Notes: generated by a model from the sequence alone, not told the origin. DNA of 64,000 nt from Simplicispira sedimenti (GCF_022760965.1 NZ_JAKVIJ010000003.1:62001-126000); one strand, 5' to 3'. Counted from the stretch's first letter, positions 35,305 through 43,750 are shown. A program made the numbers and translations.

Positions 35305-35369
35305 TTGCTACATTTTTTATAGCTTTTGGCGCTTTCTGAATGGGCGTCAGGGGCCTTTTTTATCCAAAT
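35305..35369 (+). repeat. Family-1 dispersed repeat, copy C
   Basis: Begins directly after the LivF stop codon. Core TATAGCTTTTGGCGCTT ... GGGGCCTTTTTTATCC, diverged from consensus. It separates LivF from the PaaK-like gene by 91 bp. Confidence 0.7.
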
Positions 35370-35395
35370 TTCTTTCAGACACAGGAGCCCCCGGC

Positions 35396-36643
35396 ATGAG
35401 CAAGTTCTATGACGCACTGGAAACACGCTCCAGTGCCGAGCGCGAAGCCGCCCACATGGCTGCATTGCCGCAGCAGGTGGCCCACGCTCAAAAGGCCAGC
35501 AGCGCCTTTGCAAGCATCCTGGCGGGTGTGGACGCTGCCGCCATCACCAGCCGCCAGGCCCTGGCCCGCTTGCCTGTCACGCGCAAGTATGAGCTGCTGG
35601 AGCGCCAGCAAGCCCAGCGCGCCGACAGCCCCTTTGGTGGCTTTGCGGCCGTCGGCTTTGGCAAGGCCATGCCGCGCGTGTTCGCAAGCCCCGGCCCCCT
35701 GTACGAACCCGAAGGCGCACGCCCCGACTATTGGCGCATGGCGCGTGCCATCTATGCAGCGGGCTTTCGCCCCGGAGAGCTGATCCACAACTGCTTTTCC
35801 TACCACTTCGTACCCGCAGGCTCCATGATGGAGAGCGGCGCCCACGCCATGGGCTGCACGGTGTTCCCCGGCGGCACGGGCCAGACCGAGCAGCAGGTGC
35901 AGGCCATTGCCGACCTCAAGCCAGCGGGCTATATCGGCACCCCAAGCTTTCTCAAGATCATCGTGGAGAAGGCGGCCGAAATGGGCATTCCCCTGCCCAG
36001 CCTGACCAAGGCCATGCTCTCGGCGGAGGCCTTTCCGCCTTCGCTGCGCGACTGGCTGCAAGAGCGCGGCATCACCGGCTACCAGTGCTACGGCACGGCC
36101 GATCTGGGGTTGATTGCCTACGAAACCGAGGCCCGTGAAGGTCTGGTGCTGGACGAAGGCGTGATCGTCGAGATCGTGCGCCCCGGAACGGGCGATCCCG
36201 TGCCCGAGGGCGAGGTGGGCGAGCTGGTGGTCACCACGCTCAACCCCGACTACCCGCTGATCCGTTTTGGCACGGGCGACCTCTCTGCGGTGCTGCCTGG
36301 CGCATGCCCCACGGGCCGCACCAACACGCGCATCAAGGGCTGGATGGGGCGTGCGGACCAGACGACCAAGGTGCGCGGTATGTTTGTGCACCCTGGCCAG
36401 GTGGACGCCATCGTGAAACGCTTTCCGCAGGTTCAGCGTGCCCGGCTCGTGGTCAGTGGTGAAATGGCCAACGACCAGATGGTGCTCCAGGTGGAGACCA
36501 CCGAAACCGCTGGCGGTCTCGCTGTTCAGTTGCAGGACGCCATGCGCGAGGTGACCAAGCTGCGCGGCGAGGTGGAAATGGTGGCGCCTGGCAGCCTGCC
36601 CAACGATGGAAAAGTCATCGAGGACGCGCGCAGCTACCGCTGA
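35396..36643 (+). CDS. PaaK-like AMP-binding protein lacking the phosphate loop
   Basis: A 415-residue protein of the phenylacetate-CoA ligase family, last in the transporter operon. The A8/hinge region GWMGRADQTTKVRGMFVHPGQV and the C-terminal GSLPNDGKVIED (with the lysine equivalent to the catalytic one) are kept. However, where PaaK has SSGTTGKP there is ASPGPLYEP (97-105), so the phosphate-binding loop is missing. It may be a non-adenylating homologue, an accessory protein, or an enzyme using a preformed intermediate. ATG 35396 follows ACAGGAG. Confidence 0.85.
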   Translation: MSKFYDALETRSSAEREAAHMAALPQQVAHAQKASSAFASILAGVDAAAITSRQALARLPVTRKYELLERQQAQRADSPFGGFAAVGFGKAMPRVFASPGPLYEPEGARPDYWRMARAIYAAGFRPGELIHNCFSYHFVPAGSMMESGAHAMGCTVFPGGTGQTEQQVQAIADLKPAGYIGTPSFLKIIVEKAAEMGIPLPSLTKAMLSAEAFPPSLRDWLQERGITGYQCYGTADLGLIAYETEAREGLVLDEGVIVEIVRPGTGDPVPEGEVGELVVTTLNPDYPLIRFGTGDLSAVLPGACPTGRTNTRIKGWMGRADQTTKVRGMFVHPGQVDAIVKRFPQVQRARLVVSGEMANDQMVLQVETTETAGGLAVQLQDAMREVTKLRGEVEMVAPGSLPNDGKVIEDARSYR

Positions 36644-36714
36644 GACCCGCGTACCCTACACCTAGGGGCCTGCACCGTGCCATCCATGGCGCGTGGTGCT
36701 GGCCCCTCGGTCTT

Positions 36715-37026
36715 TTACCGGGGCTTGTCGCTGGCTTGGGCGAGGACGCGGGCGTGCACCGTGTTGCGTTCCGTGGGGTGGGCGCTGATGAGCTCCAGCA
36801 GCGCACCCGGAGGCAGGTCGCGTGCCTTGCGGCGGTCTTTCTTGACCGGAATGGCGCGCCAGCCCGACAGCAGCATCCAGCTCCACAGTTCGCGCGGGAT
36901 GTTCTGGTTCACGGTCATGCGGATCTCGCCCCGGATGAGCAGGCTGCCCATGGGTGGCACGGGCCCCGCAGGCGGGCTGCGGCGCTTCTGGCGAATGGAA
37001 AAGACGGTGCGGATCAGGTCTTTCAT
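36715..37026 (-). CDS. Hypothetical protein, 103 aa
   Basis: A soluble 103-residue protein with a basic N-terminus (MKDLIRTVFSIRQKRR), a Gly/Pro-rich middle and the motif ELWSWMLLSGWRAIPVKKDRRKARDLP. No signal peptide or membrane segment is evident. It is convergent with the PaaK-like gene by 71 bp. Codon use fits the neighbours, which supports a real gene, but I do not recognise a family. Confidence 0.65.
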   Translation of the reverse strand: MKDLIRTVFSIRQKRRSPPAGPVPPMGSLLIRGEIRMTVNQNIPRELWSWMLLSGWRAIPVKKDRRKARDLPPGALLELISAHPTERNTVHARVLAQASDKPR

Positions 37027-37210
37027 GGGCGAATCCGGTCAACAAGGCGTCACGCTGTAGGGGCAGAGCATAGCCCACTGGCGTCATGGCACTCAAGCGT
37101 CGGTCGCTTTTTGCCATGAGGTCGCGGGCCTTGGGTCTGATCCATGCCACGGCAATCTGCGGTGGTTTCAGTGATCCATGCCGCGCGCATGAACTGGCGC
37201 TGCCTAGGCC

Positions 37211-37317
37211 AGAGCTCCCGTGCAAGGGTCGCCCCGCAGCACCGGGAGCGTCCCCCTGCCCGCAGTGCGCAGCAGTGCGAGAGCGGGGGGATGGCGCCGA
37301 AGGCGACACAGGGGGGT
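37211..37317 (+). repeat. Family-2 structured 3' element, copy 3
   Basis: Its CCCCCTGTG end lies five bases from the stop of the minus-strand ohr gene. Outer arms are altered to CCCCCTGC and GCGGGGGG, a change on both sides that keeps pairing. The gene-proximal hairpin is CGCC-TTC-GGCG instead of GGCGC/GCGCC, again preserving the stem. Confidence 0.75.
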
Positions 37318-37321
37318 GACT

Positions 37322-37738
37322 TCAACCCAGCGTGATCGTCACATCGATGTTGCCGCGCGTGGCGTTGGAGTAGGGGCAGACCTTGTGGGCCGCGTCCACC
37401 AGCGCCTGGGCGGCGGCGCGGTCCATGCCAGGCAGGTGCACTTGCAGGCGCACGGCGATGCCATAGCCGCCGGTGATGGGGCCGAGGTCCACCTCGGCGT
37501 CCACGGCCACGTCCTGCGGGATGGCGATTTTCTGCATGCCGCCCACGGCCTTGAGTGCGCCGATGAAGCAGGCCGAGTAGCCGGCGGCGAACAGCTGCTC
37601 GGGGTTGGTGCCGGTGCCCGAGGTGCCGGGCGAGGACAGCTTCACGTCCAGGCGGCCGTCGTCGGTGCGCGAGGCGCCGTCGCGGCCCCCGGTGGTGTGG
37701 GCGCGGGCGGTGTAGAGGACTTTGTCGAGCGTGGTCAT
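37322..37738 (-). CDS. ohr: Organic hydroperoxide resistance protein Ohr
   Basis: A 138-residue cytosolic thiol peroxidase that reduces organic and fatty-acid hydroperoxides. The two catalytic cysteines are Cys57 (AAGYSACFIGAL) and Cys121 (KVCPYSNATRGN), and length and motifs match Ohr rather than OsmC. It follows ohrR in the same direction after 54 bp and has no operator of its own, so it is probably read from the ohrR promoter. A family-2 element lies just beyond its stop. Confidence 0.96.
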   Translation of the reverse strand: MTTLDKVLYTARAHTTGGRDGASRTDDGRLDVKLSSPGTSGTGTNPEQLFAAGYSACFIGALKAVGGMQKIAIPQDVAVDAEVDLGPITGGYGIAVRLQVHLPGMDRAAAQALVDAAHKVCPYSNATRGNIDVTITLG

Positions 37739-37792
37739 GGTGCTTTCCTTTGCAGGTGGTGCCCGGAGCGGGCGGGGGGTGAATCGGAGGTG

Positions 37793-38254
37793 TCAGGCCG
37801 GGGCCAACTGGGCGCGCAGCGCCTGGAGCTGGAGCGTCAGCGCGTGCAGTTCGGGCAGCGGGGTGTGGCTGCCCCGCAGCACGCAGGCGGGCACGCTTTC
37901 GGCCCGCTCGCGCAGCGCACGGCCCTGCGGCGTGAGGCGGATGCGCACGCGGCGCTCGTCCTGCGGATCGCGCTGGCGTTCCACTAGGCCCGAGGTTTCG
38001 AGGCGTTTGAGCAGCGGCGTCAGCGTGCCGGAGTCGAGGAACAGGCGCTCGCCGAGTTCGGAGACGGTGGGGCCGTCCTGCTCCCACAGCACCAGCATCA
38101 CGAGGTACTGCGGATAGGTCAGGCCGATGGCGTCGAGCAGCGGCTTGTAGAGCTTGGTCATCGCCAGCGAGGTGGAATACAGCGCGAAGCAGACCTGGTT
38201 GTCGAGCCACAGGATGGGTGGGCTGGGGCTCTCGGTGGTGTGTTCGGTAGGCAT
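37793..38254 (-). CDS. ohrR: Organic hydroperoxide-sensing MarR repressor OhrR
   Basis: A 153-residue MarR-family repressor that loses DNA binding when its cysteine is oxidised by organic hydroperoxides. Cys22 (WLDNQVCFALYS) is the reactive cysteine and Cys124 (VPACVL) fits the resolving cysteine of two-Cys OhrR proteins. The winged HTH spans about 60-110. ATG 38254 is preferred over one 21 bases upstream. Its promoter carries an OhrR-type palindrome at 38272-38296, implying autoregulation together with ohr. Confidence 0.93.
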   Translation of the reverse strand: MPTEHTTESPSPPILWLDNQVCFALYSTSLAMTKLYKPLLDAIGLTYPQYLVMLVLWEQDGPTVSELGERLFLDSGTLTPLLKRLETSGLVERQRDPQDERRVRIRLTPQGRALRERAESVPACVLRGSHTPLPELHALTLQLQALRAQLAPA

Positions 38255-38271
38255 AGGATGAATTATTGCTG

Positions 38272-38296
38272 ACAATTAAATTGTGTGCAATTAAAT
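38272..38296. promoter_or_regulatory. OhrR operator
   Basis: ACAATTAAATTGT (38272-38284), a near-perfect palindrome, then GCAATTAAAT (38287-38296), a second partial copy. The arrangement closely resembles the tandem ACAATTAAATTGT operator described for OhrR in Bacillus subtilis. It lies 18 bp before the ohrR start. Confidence 0.85.
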
Positions 38297-38332
38297 CACT
38301 GGAAGGCCCTCTGAAACACAGGGGATAGAACC

Positions 38333-38400
38333 AAGCGCTCCTGAAAAAGGAGCTAGTTGCGCTTTATGGGTGAGTGCTACAGGGCATTTTGACCATGAAA
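38333..38400 (+). repeat. Family-1 dispersed repeat, copy I
   Basis: Core GGAGCTAGTTGCGCTTTATG ... GCTACAGGGCATTTTGACC, with an extra CTCCTGAAAAAGGAG hairpin at its left end. That hairpin is shared with copy J. It lies between ohrR and the stop of the hydroxybutyryl-CoA dehydrogenase gene. Confidence 0.75.
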
Positions 38401-38453
38401 CGCCAAGAAAAAGGCCGGACGAAACCGCCCGGCCTGGAAGGGGAGCGCGGTGC

Positions 38454-39302
38454 TCAGTACTGGTACACGCCGCTGCCCGTCTTGCGGCCCAGGCGGCCGG
38501 CGGCCACCATTTCGCGCAGCAGCGGGCAGGCGCGGTACTTGCTGTCGCCGAACTCGGCGAGGTACACGTCCATCACGGCCAGGCACACGTCCAGGCCCAC
38601 CATGTCGGCCAGGGCCAGCGGACCGATGGGCTGGTTGCAGCCGAGCTTCATGCCGGCGTCGATGTCCTCGGGCGTGGCCAGGCCCTCGGCGAGCACGAAG
38701 AAGGCCTCGTTGATCATGGGCACCAGGATGCGGTTGACCACGAAGCCGGGGGCGTTCTTCACGGTGATGGGGCTCTTGCCCAGCGCCAGCGCCATGGCCT
38801 TGACGGCGTCGTGCGTGGCATCGCTGGTCTGCAGGCCGCGGATGATTTCCACCAGCGCCATCATGGGCACGGGGTTGAAGAAATGCATGCCGATGAACCT
38901 GTCGGCGCGGCTGGTGGCGGCGGCCAGCTTGGTGATGGAGATCGACGAGGTGTTCGAGGCAATGATGACCTCGGGCGCGACGATGCCGTCCACCTGCTGG
39001 AGGATCTTGAGCTTGAGCTCGTAGTTCTCGGTGGCGGCCTCGATGACGAGCTGCGCGGCCTTGAGGTCGTCGTAGCTGGTGGAGGTCTTGATGCGCGCCA
39101 GGGCCGTGTCCTTGTCGGCCTGGGTGATCTTTTCCTTCTTGATCAGGCGGTCCAGGCTGCCCGAAACCGTGGCCAGGCCCTTCTGGACCGCTGCGTCAGA
39201 AATATCGACCATGACGACGTTGATGCCCGAGACCGCGCAGGCCTGCGCGATACCGTTGCCCATGGTGCCCGCGCCGATGATGCCAACCGTGGTGATGCTC
39301 AT
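38454..39302 (-). CDS. hbd: 3-hydroxybutyryl-CoA dehydrogenase
   Basis: A 282-residue NAD(P)-dependent enzyme that interconverts 3-hydroxybutyryl-CoA and acetoacetyl-CoA. The Rossmann motif GIIGAGTMGNGIAQA is at about 7-21, the active-site region GMHFFNPVPMMALVEIIRG around 133-151, and NRILVPMINEAFFVLAEG in the C-terminal domain. Length is that of the single-function enzyme (Hbd/PaaH). ATG 39302 is the family start. It could serve butyrate, PHA or phenylacetate metabolism; no pathway genes flank it. Confidence 0.93.
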   Translation of the reverse strand: MSITTVGIIGAGTMGNGIAQACAVSGINVVMVDISDAAVQKGLATVSGSLDRLIKKEKITQADKDTALARIKTSTSYDDLKAAQLVIEAATENYELKLKILQQVDGIVAPEVIIASNTSSISITKLAAATSRADRFIGMHFFNPVPMMALVEIIRGLQTSDATHDAVKAMALALGKSPITVKNAPGFVVNRILVPMINEAFFVLAEGLATPEDIDAGMKLGCNQPIGPLALADMVGLDVCLAVMDVYLAEFGDSKYRACPLLREMVAAGRLGRKTGSGVYQY

Positions 39303-39398
39303 GTGGAGTGCTCTCTTCAAAGTGAAACAACAGCCGCCATCGTAGCGGCATTGACCCTCTCTTTAGGTTAAGGTGTATCAAACACGGAGGAGGCGGAT

Positions 39399-40973
39399 AT
39401 GTTCGACTACATCGTGGTGGGTGGTGGTTCGGCCGGTTGCGTGCTCGCCGGGCGCCTGAGCGAAGACCCCGCAGTGCGCGTGTGCCTGCTGGAGGCCGGC
39501 CCGGCGGACGGCAGCGTGTTGATCCACTGCCCGGCGGGGCTGGCAGTGATGGCCAAGTACATGCTCAACGGCTGGGGGCTGAACACCACCCCGCAGCCGG
39601 GCCTGGGCGGACGCCGGGGCTACCAGCCGCGCGGCAAGGTGCTGGGCGGCTCCAGCTCCATCAACGCCATGATCTACGCGCGCGGCCAGCCGCAGGACTA
39701 CGACCACTGGGCCGCGCAGGGCAACCCGGGCTGGGGCTGGAGCGACGTGTTGCCATACTTCCTGCGCTCCGAGAACAACGAGCGCGGCGCCGACGCCTGG
39801 CACGCCACGGGTGGCCCCCTCAACGTGATGGACCTGCGTTCGCCCAACCGCTTCGGCCGCGTGTTCGTCGAGGCCGGCGTGCAGGCGGGCCACGCGCACA
39901 ACCGCGACTTCAACGGTGCCACGCAGGAAGGCGTGGGCGAATACCAGGTCACGCACCGCAATGGTGAGCGCTTCAGCGCCGCCAAGGCCTACCTCACGCC
40001 GCACCTGGCGCGGCCCAACCTGCAGGTGCTCACCGGGGCGCGCGCCACGCGCGTGCTGTTCGACGGGCACCGCGCCGTGGGCGTGGAATTCCGCCAGGGC
40101 AGTCGCCTGCAGCAGCTGCGCTGCAAGCGCGAGGTGCTGCTGAGCGCGGGCGCGCTGCTGTCGCCGCAACTGCTCAGGCTCTCGGGCATTGGCCCCGGGG
40201 CGCAGCTGCAGCGCCACGGAATTGCCGTGCTGCACGACCAGCCGGGCGTGGGCGCGCACCTGCACGACCATCCCGACGTGGTGCGCGTGGTCGACGCGCC
40301 GGGGCAGAGCGAGCTGTTAGGCATCTCGGTGCCCGGCGTGGCGCGCATCGTGCGCGGGGTGCAGGAATGGCGGCGTCTGCGCAGCGGCATGCTGACGACC
40401 AACTTCGCCGAGGCGGGGGGCTTCATCCGCAGCCAGCCTTCGGAAACGGCACCCGACGTGCAACTGCATTTCGTCATCGGCAAGCTGGTGGACCACGGCC
40501 GCAAGACGGTGCTGGGCCACGGCCATTCCTGCCATGTTTGCCTGCTGCAGCCCGTGAGCCGGGGCAGCGTGCAGCTCGCCAGCGGCGACCCGATGGCGCT
40601 GCCGCTGGTGGACCCGAACTTCCTGGGCGAGCGCGCCGACATGGACCGCATGGTGCACGGCTTTCGGCGTATGCAGGAAATCCTGGCGCAGCCCGCGCTG
40701 GCGCGCCATGGCGCACCGGAAATCCTCGAATCCGACACCGAGATCGAGGCCTATATCCGCCAATATGCCGACACCATCTACCACCCCGTGGGCACCTGCC
40801 GCATGGGCCCGGGCGAACACGACGTGGTCGATGCGCAGCTGCGCGTGCGCGGCGTGCAGGGCCTGCGCGTCGTCGATGCGTCCATCATGCCGCGCATCGT
40901 CAGCGGCAACACCAATGCGCCCACCATCATGATCGCGGAAAAGGCCGTCGATATGGTGCGCGCCGCGGCGTGA
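39399..40973 (+). CDS. GMC family oxidoreductase (choline/alcohol dehydrogenase-like)
   Basis: A 524-residue FAD-dependent oxidoreductase. The dinucleotide motif VVGGGSAGCVLAGRLSED is at about 6-23, the GMC signature KVLGGSSSINAMIYARG near 79-95, and the C-terminal HPVGTCRMGP and NTNAPTIMIAEK contain the catalytic His and Asn region. GGAGGAGG precedes ATG 39399. Substrates of the family include choline, aliphatic and polyethylene-glycol alcohols; none is favoured by context. It is divergent from hbd. Confidence 0.93.
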   Translation: MFDYIVVGGGSAGCVLAGRLSEDPAVRVCLLEAGPADGSVLIHCPAGLAVMAKYMLNGWGLNTTPQPGLGGRRGYQPRGKVLGGSSSINAMIYARGQPQDYDHWAAQGNPGWGWSDVLPYFLRSENNERGADAWHATGGPLNVMDLRSPNRFGRVFVEAGVQAGHAHNRDFNGATQEGVGEYQVTHRNGERFSAAKAYLTPHLARPNLQVLTGARATRVLFDGHRAVGVEFRQGSRLQQLRCKREVLLSAGALLSPQLLRLSGIGPGAQLQRHGIAVLHDQPGVGAHLHDHPDVVRVVDAPGQSELLGISVPGVARIVRGVQEWRRLRSGMLTTNFAEAGGFIRSQPSETAPDVQLHFVIGKLVDHGRKTVLGHGHSCHVCLLQPVSRGSVQLASGDPMALPLVDPNFLGERADMDRMVHGFRRMQEILAQPALARHGAPEILESDTEIEAYIRQYADTIYHPVGTCRMGPGEHDVVDAQLRVRGVQGLRVVDASIMPRIVSGNTNAPTIMIAEKAVDMVRAAA

Positions 40974-41087
40974 CGGAATTCACGCAGTTGGCGGACGATG
41001 GTGTTTTTAAGGATGGAATAGGGTTCGATTAAGGGATTTTTAACAGCGCGCGAAGGCGGCGATTTCTAGACTTCATTCCACGGTTGC

Positions 41088-41130
41088 GGGTGCATGGTGC
41101 ACCCGGCCCGGCACGGTTTCCGCCGTGCCG
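41088..41130 (+). promoter_or_regulatory. Two tandem hairpins in the hemerythrin leader
   Basis: Hairpin 1: GGGTGCA-TGG-TGCACCC (41088-41104), perfect 7-bp stem. Hairpin 2: CGGCACGG (41109-41116), loop TTTCCG, CCGTGCCG (41123-41130), perfect 8-bp stem. No T-run follows, so they look like leader structures rather than a terminator of the GMC gene. Confidence 0.5.
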
Positions 41131-41163
41131 AAAGCAGGCCTCCAGGGGCCAGGAAAGAATGTG

Positions 41164-41895
41164 ATGAAGATCGATACCCGTGAAATTGCCGAAATCGCCG
41201 CTACCCAACCCACCGTGCCGCGCGTGGATCTGTACGCCGGCATCCACAAGGCGCTGCGCGCCTTCATGACCGACACCCTGCTGGGCCTGGGCCGCATGGA
41301 TGTGGAGGACGACCTCGACTTTGCCCAGGGCTGCCAGCGCGTGGCGCAACTGCTCGATGTGCTCCAGGCCCATCTGGAGCATGAGAACCGCTTCGTGCAC
41401 CCGGCCATCGAAGCCCGCGCCCAGGGCGGCAGCCTGGCGGTGGCGGATGAGCACGAGGGCCACGAGCGGGCCATCCTGCGCCTGGTGCGTGCCGTGGCCG
41501 ACCTGATGGCCTGCGCGCGCGCCGACCGCGCGCCACGCGCCCAGGCGCTGTACCACGCGCTGGCGCTGTTCGTGGCGCACAACTTCGAGCACATGCACCT
41601 CGAAGAGACCGCGCACAACGCGGCGCTGTGGCAGCACTACACCGACGACGAGCTGATGGCCGTGCACGGCGCGCTGGTGTCGTCGATTCCCCCCGGCGAA
41701 ATGATGCTGGTGATGCGCTGGATGGTGCCTTTCATGGCGCCGGCCGAGCGCGTGGCCCTGCTCGGTGAAATGCGCCAGCAGGCACCAGCAGAAGCCTTTG
41801 GTGCCGTGCTCGACGTGGTGCGTCCGCACCTCACCGCGCGCGAGTGGGACAAGCTGATGGCAGGCCTGGGCATGGCGGCGGCTGCCGCGCGTTGA
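41164..41895 (+). CDS. Hemerythrin domain-containing protein
   Basis: A 243-residue cytosolic protein with an HHE-type hemerythrin domain. Candidate di-iron ligands are His28, His70/73 with Glu74 and His79 (HLEHENRFVH), His97/100 (HEGHE), His139 and His143/145 with Glu147 (HNFEHMHLEE). The C-terminal 90 residues form a helical extension. AGGAAAG precedes ATG 41164. It is convergent with a PNPOx-GAF protein by three bases. Roles in O2, NO or iron sensing are known for the family; the leader carries two strong hairpins. Confidence 0.9.
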   Translation: MKIDTREIAEIAATQPTVPRVDLYAGIHKALRAFMTDTLLGLGRMDVEDDLDFAQGCQRVAQLLDVLQAHLEHENRFVHPAIEARAQGGSLAVADEHEGHERAILRLVRAVADLMACARADRAPRAQALYHALALFVAHNFEHMHLEETAHNAALWQHYTDDELMAVHGALVSSIPPGEMMLVMRWMVPFMAPAERVALLGEMRQQAPAEAFGAVLDVVRPHLTAREWDKLMAGLGMAAAAAR

Positions 41896-41898
41896 GGC

Positions 41899-43254
41899 TC
41901 AGCCCGGCTGTTCTTCGAGCAGCACCGGGCAGGCGACGCACAGGCGAAAGCGCCCGCGCCCGGTCTTCTCGATGCGCATGGGTGGGGTGTTCTCCTGCAG
42001 GCGGCGCTGCAGCAGCAGCAGGCGCGCTTCCAGGTTGTCGGCCACGTCGGGCAGGCGGATCGAGGGGTCGAGCCGCAGTTCGCGGTTGGTGAATTCGGTG
42101 CGGCCGGCGTGCACGTAGTCACGCAACAGCTTCCAGAAGATGGCGCCCGCCACGCCCTTGATGAGGTAGTCGTCGTTGATGAAAACGCTGTCGTTGGCCG
42201 GGTAATGGCGCACGCGCACGGGCGCGCCGCTCACGGCCGGCGCCAGCGCGGTGGCGGGGGTGGCCGTGTCGGCGCCTTCGGGCGTGGCCTGCAGCAGGTC
42301 GATGGCCGCGCCCAGATGGCCCGCCAAGGCGACGAGCATGTCCTCGTCCTCGAAGTCGAACGCCAGGTCCCGCGGGCTCTCGACGAACAGCACGCCGAGC
42401 ACGCGCCCGGCCGCCACCATGGGCACGGCGAGCTGGCTGTGCGGTTCAGGCAGGCCGGGGTAGGGAATGTCCAAGCCCGGGGGCTCGGCGCCGCCATGCT
42501 CCGCGCCCGCCTCCAGGCTGCTGCGCATGGCGTGGCTGTAGAGCGCGGCATGTGTCATGTGGCTGATGCGCACCGGTGTGTTCTCGCGCGCAGCCATGCC
42601 GATCACGCCATGCCCCAGTGCGATTTCCGAGCCTACGCCCGAGGTGGCGTAGCCCCGGCTGGCCACGGTGTACAGGCGCCGGGCCGGGGTGTCGAGCATC
42701 AGCACCATCGCGTGTTCGATGTCCATGGCATCGCGCAGGCAGGCCAGCGCGCCCTGCAGCAGCTCGTCCAGGCTGGTACAGGCGGCCATGCGCTCGCTGC
42801 ATTGGCGCAGGCGGTGCAGCAGACCCGTGCGGCCGGGCGCGGGCGGCAGGCCCTCGCCGTCGATGGCGTCGATGTGCTCTACGGCATAAACATCGGAGCC
42901 CTTGAGACGGAACACATCGGCCATGCCGTTGTGCGACGCGATGCCGGAGAGCCGCGCCTTCATGCTCTCGAACAACGCCCCGGTGGTCTCCGTGCGCAGG
43001 TAGCGCAGGTGCAGGCGGTAGAAACGCGCTGTCACCGGGTCGAGCACCAGCACCGAGGCATGGGGGTTGGCGAGGATGTTCTCGCGCGTCTTGTTGAAGA
43101 ACTGGAACGACAGCGCCACATGGCCCTCGTCCACGTAGACCACCTGCGAGATGTAGGCCACGTTGGGCGTGCCGTCGTTGGCGCAGGTGGCCATGATGGC
43201 CGGGATGGCCCCTTCGAGACAGCGACGGATGGCGTGCAGCGAGGGGGCGGTCAT
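41899..43254 (-). CDS. PNPOx-like + GAF domain protein with C-terminal winged-helix-like domain
   Basis: A 451-residue fusion. Residues about 10-135 resemble the FMN-binding split barrel of pyridoxamine-phosphate oxidase-like proteins (ATCANDGTPNVAYISQVVYVDE). About 150-325 is a GAF sensor domain (LDELLQGALACLRDAMDIEH; GVIGMAARENTPVRISHM). The last 100 residues (FTNRELRLDPSIRLPDVADNLEARLLLLQRRL) look like an OmpR-type winged helix, so it may be a flavin/redox-sensing regulator. ATGA overlap couples it to the stand-alone PNPOx-like gene before it. Confidence 0.8.
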   Translation of the reverse strand: MTAPSLHAIRRCLEGAIPAIMATCANDGTPNVAYISQVVYVDEGHVALSFQFFNKTRENILANPHASVLVLDPVTARFYRLHLRYLRTETTGALFESMKARLSGIASHNGMADVFRLKGSDVYAVEHIDAIDGEGLPPAPGRTGLLHRLRQCSERMAACTSLDELLQGALACLRDAMDIEHAMVLMLDTPARRLYTVASRGYATSGVGSEIALGHGVIGMAARENTPVRISHMTHAALYSHAMRSSLEAGAEHGGAEPPGLDIPYPGLPEPHSQLAVPMVAAGRVLGVLFVESPRDLAFDFEDEDMLVALAGHLGAAIDLLQATPEGADTATPATALAPAVSGAPVRVRHYPANDSVFINDDYLIKGVAGAIFWKLLRDYVHAGRTEFTNRELRLDPSIRLPDVADNLEARLLLLQRRLQENTPPMRIEKTGRGRFRLCVACPVLLEEQPG

Positions 43255-43745
43255 GGCAGAGCGGTCGGCAGGGGCGCGCCGGCACGTGGCCCCGGTGTCT
43301 GGTCGAAGGCCGCCTGCGGCGTGAACTGCAGGGCCACCACGTCCGCCAGCGGCGCGGACAGCATGGCGGCCACATAGTCAGACCCGTAGCCCACCTGGGC
43401 CAGCTCGTGCCGCATTGCGGCGAGGTACTTGTCCAGCAGTGGCTGATCGGTTGGGCCTGCAGGGCGCAGGGTGGCGGTGCGGGCCTTGAGCTGCAGCGTG
43501 CGGTGCGTGGGTGGTTCGCTGAACACCACTGCCACGCCTCCACCGGCCTCGATGTCCTGCAAGAGCTGGCGCGACTGGCTGCGCCGCAGGTAGACGGTGA
43601 CCTGCGTGCCGTCGGCGCTGATGGCGCTGCCCACGCCGCGCATGATGCTCGGCCGGAACGCGGCGTCGCGCGAGGCCACGATCACCGAGACACCCCGGTC
43701 CACCATGGCGATGTGCTCCGGGCTCAACAGGCTGGGTGCGGTCAT
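43251..43745 (-). CDS. Pyridoxamine 5'-phosphate oxidase-like (FMN-binding split-barrel) protein
   Basis: A 164-residue PNPOx-like protein: HIAMVDRGVSVIVASRDAAF, then GTQVTVYLRRSQSRQLLQDI, typical of flavin- or heme-binding split barrels. The N-terminus (MTAPSL) repeats that of the following PNPOx-GAF gene, which hints at duplication of this domain. It lies five bases after the ABC permease stop and overlaps the next gene by four bases. Function unknown. Confidence 0.8.
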   Translation of the reverse strand: MTAPSLLSPEHIAMVDRGVSVIVASRDAAFRPSIMRGVGSAISADGTQVTVYLRRSQSRQLLQDIEAGGGVAVVFSEPPTHRTLQLKARTATLRPAGPTDQPLLDKYLAAMRHELAQVGYGSDYVAAMLSAPLADVVALQFTPQAAFDQTPGPRAGAPLPTALP

Positions 43746-43750
43746 GGCGG

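Noticed and set aside
37086..37319. A 77-codon frame on the plus strand opposite the ohr 3' region
   Set aside because: Most of it is family-2 repeat sequence, with no recognisable domain or ribosome-binding site.
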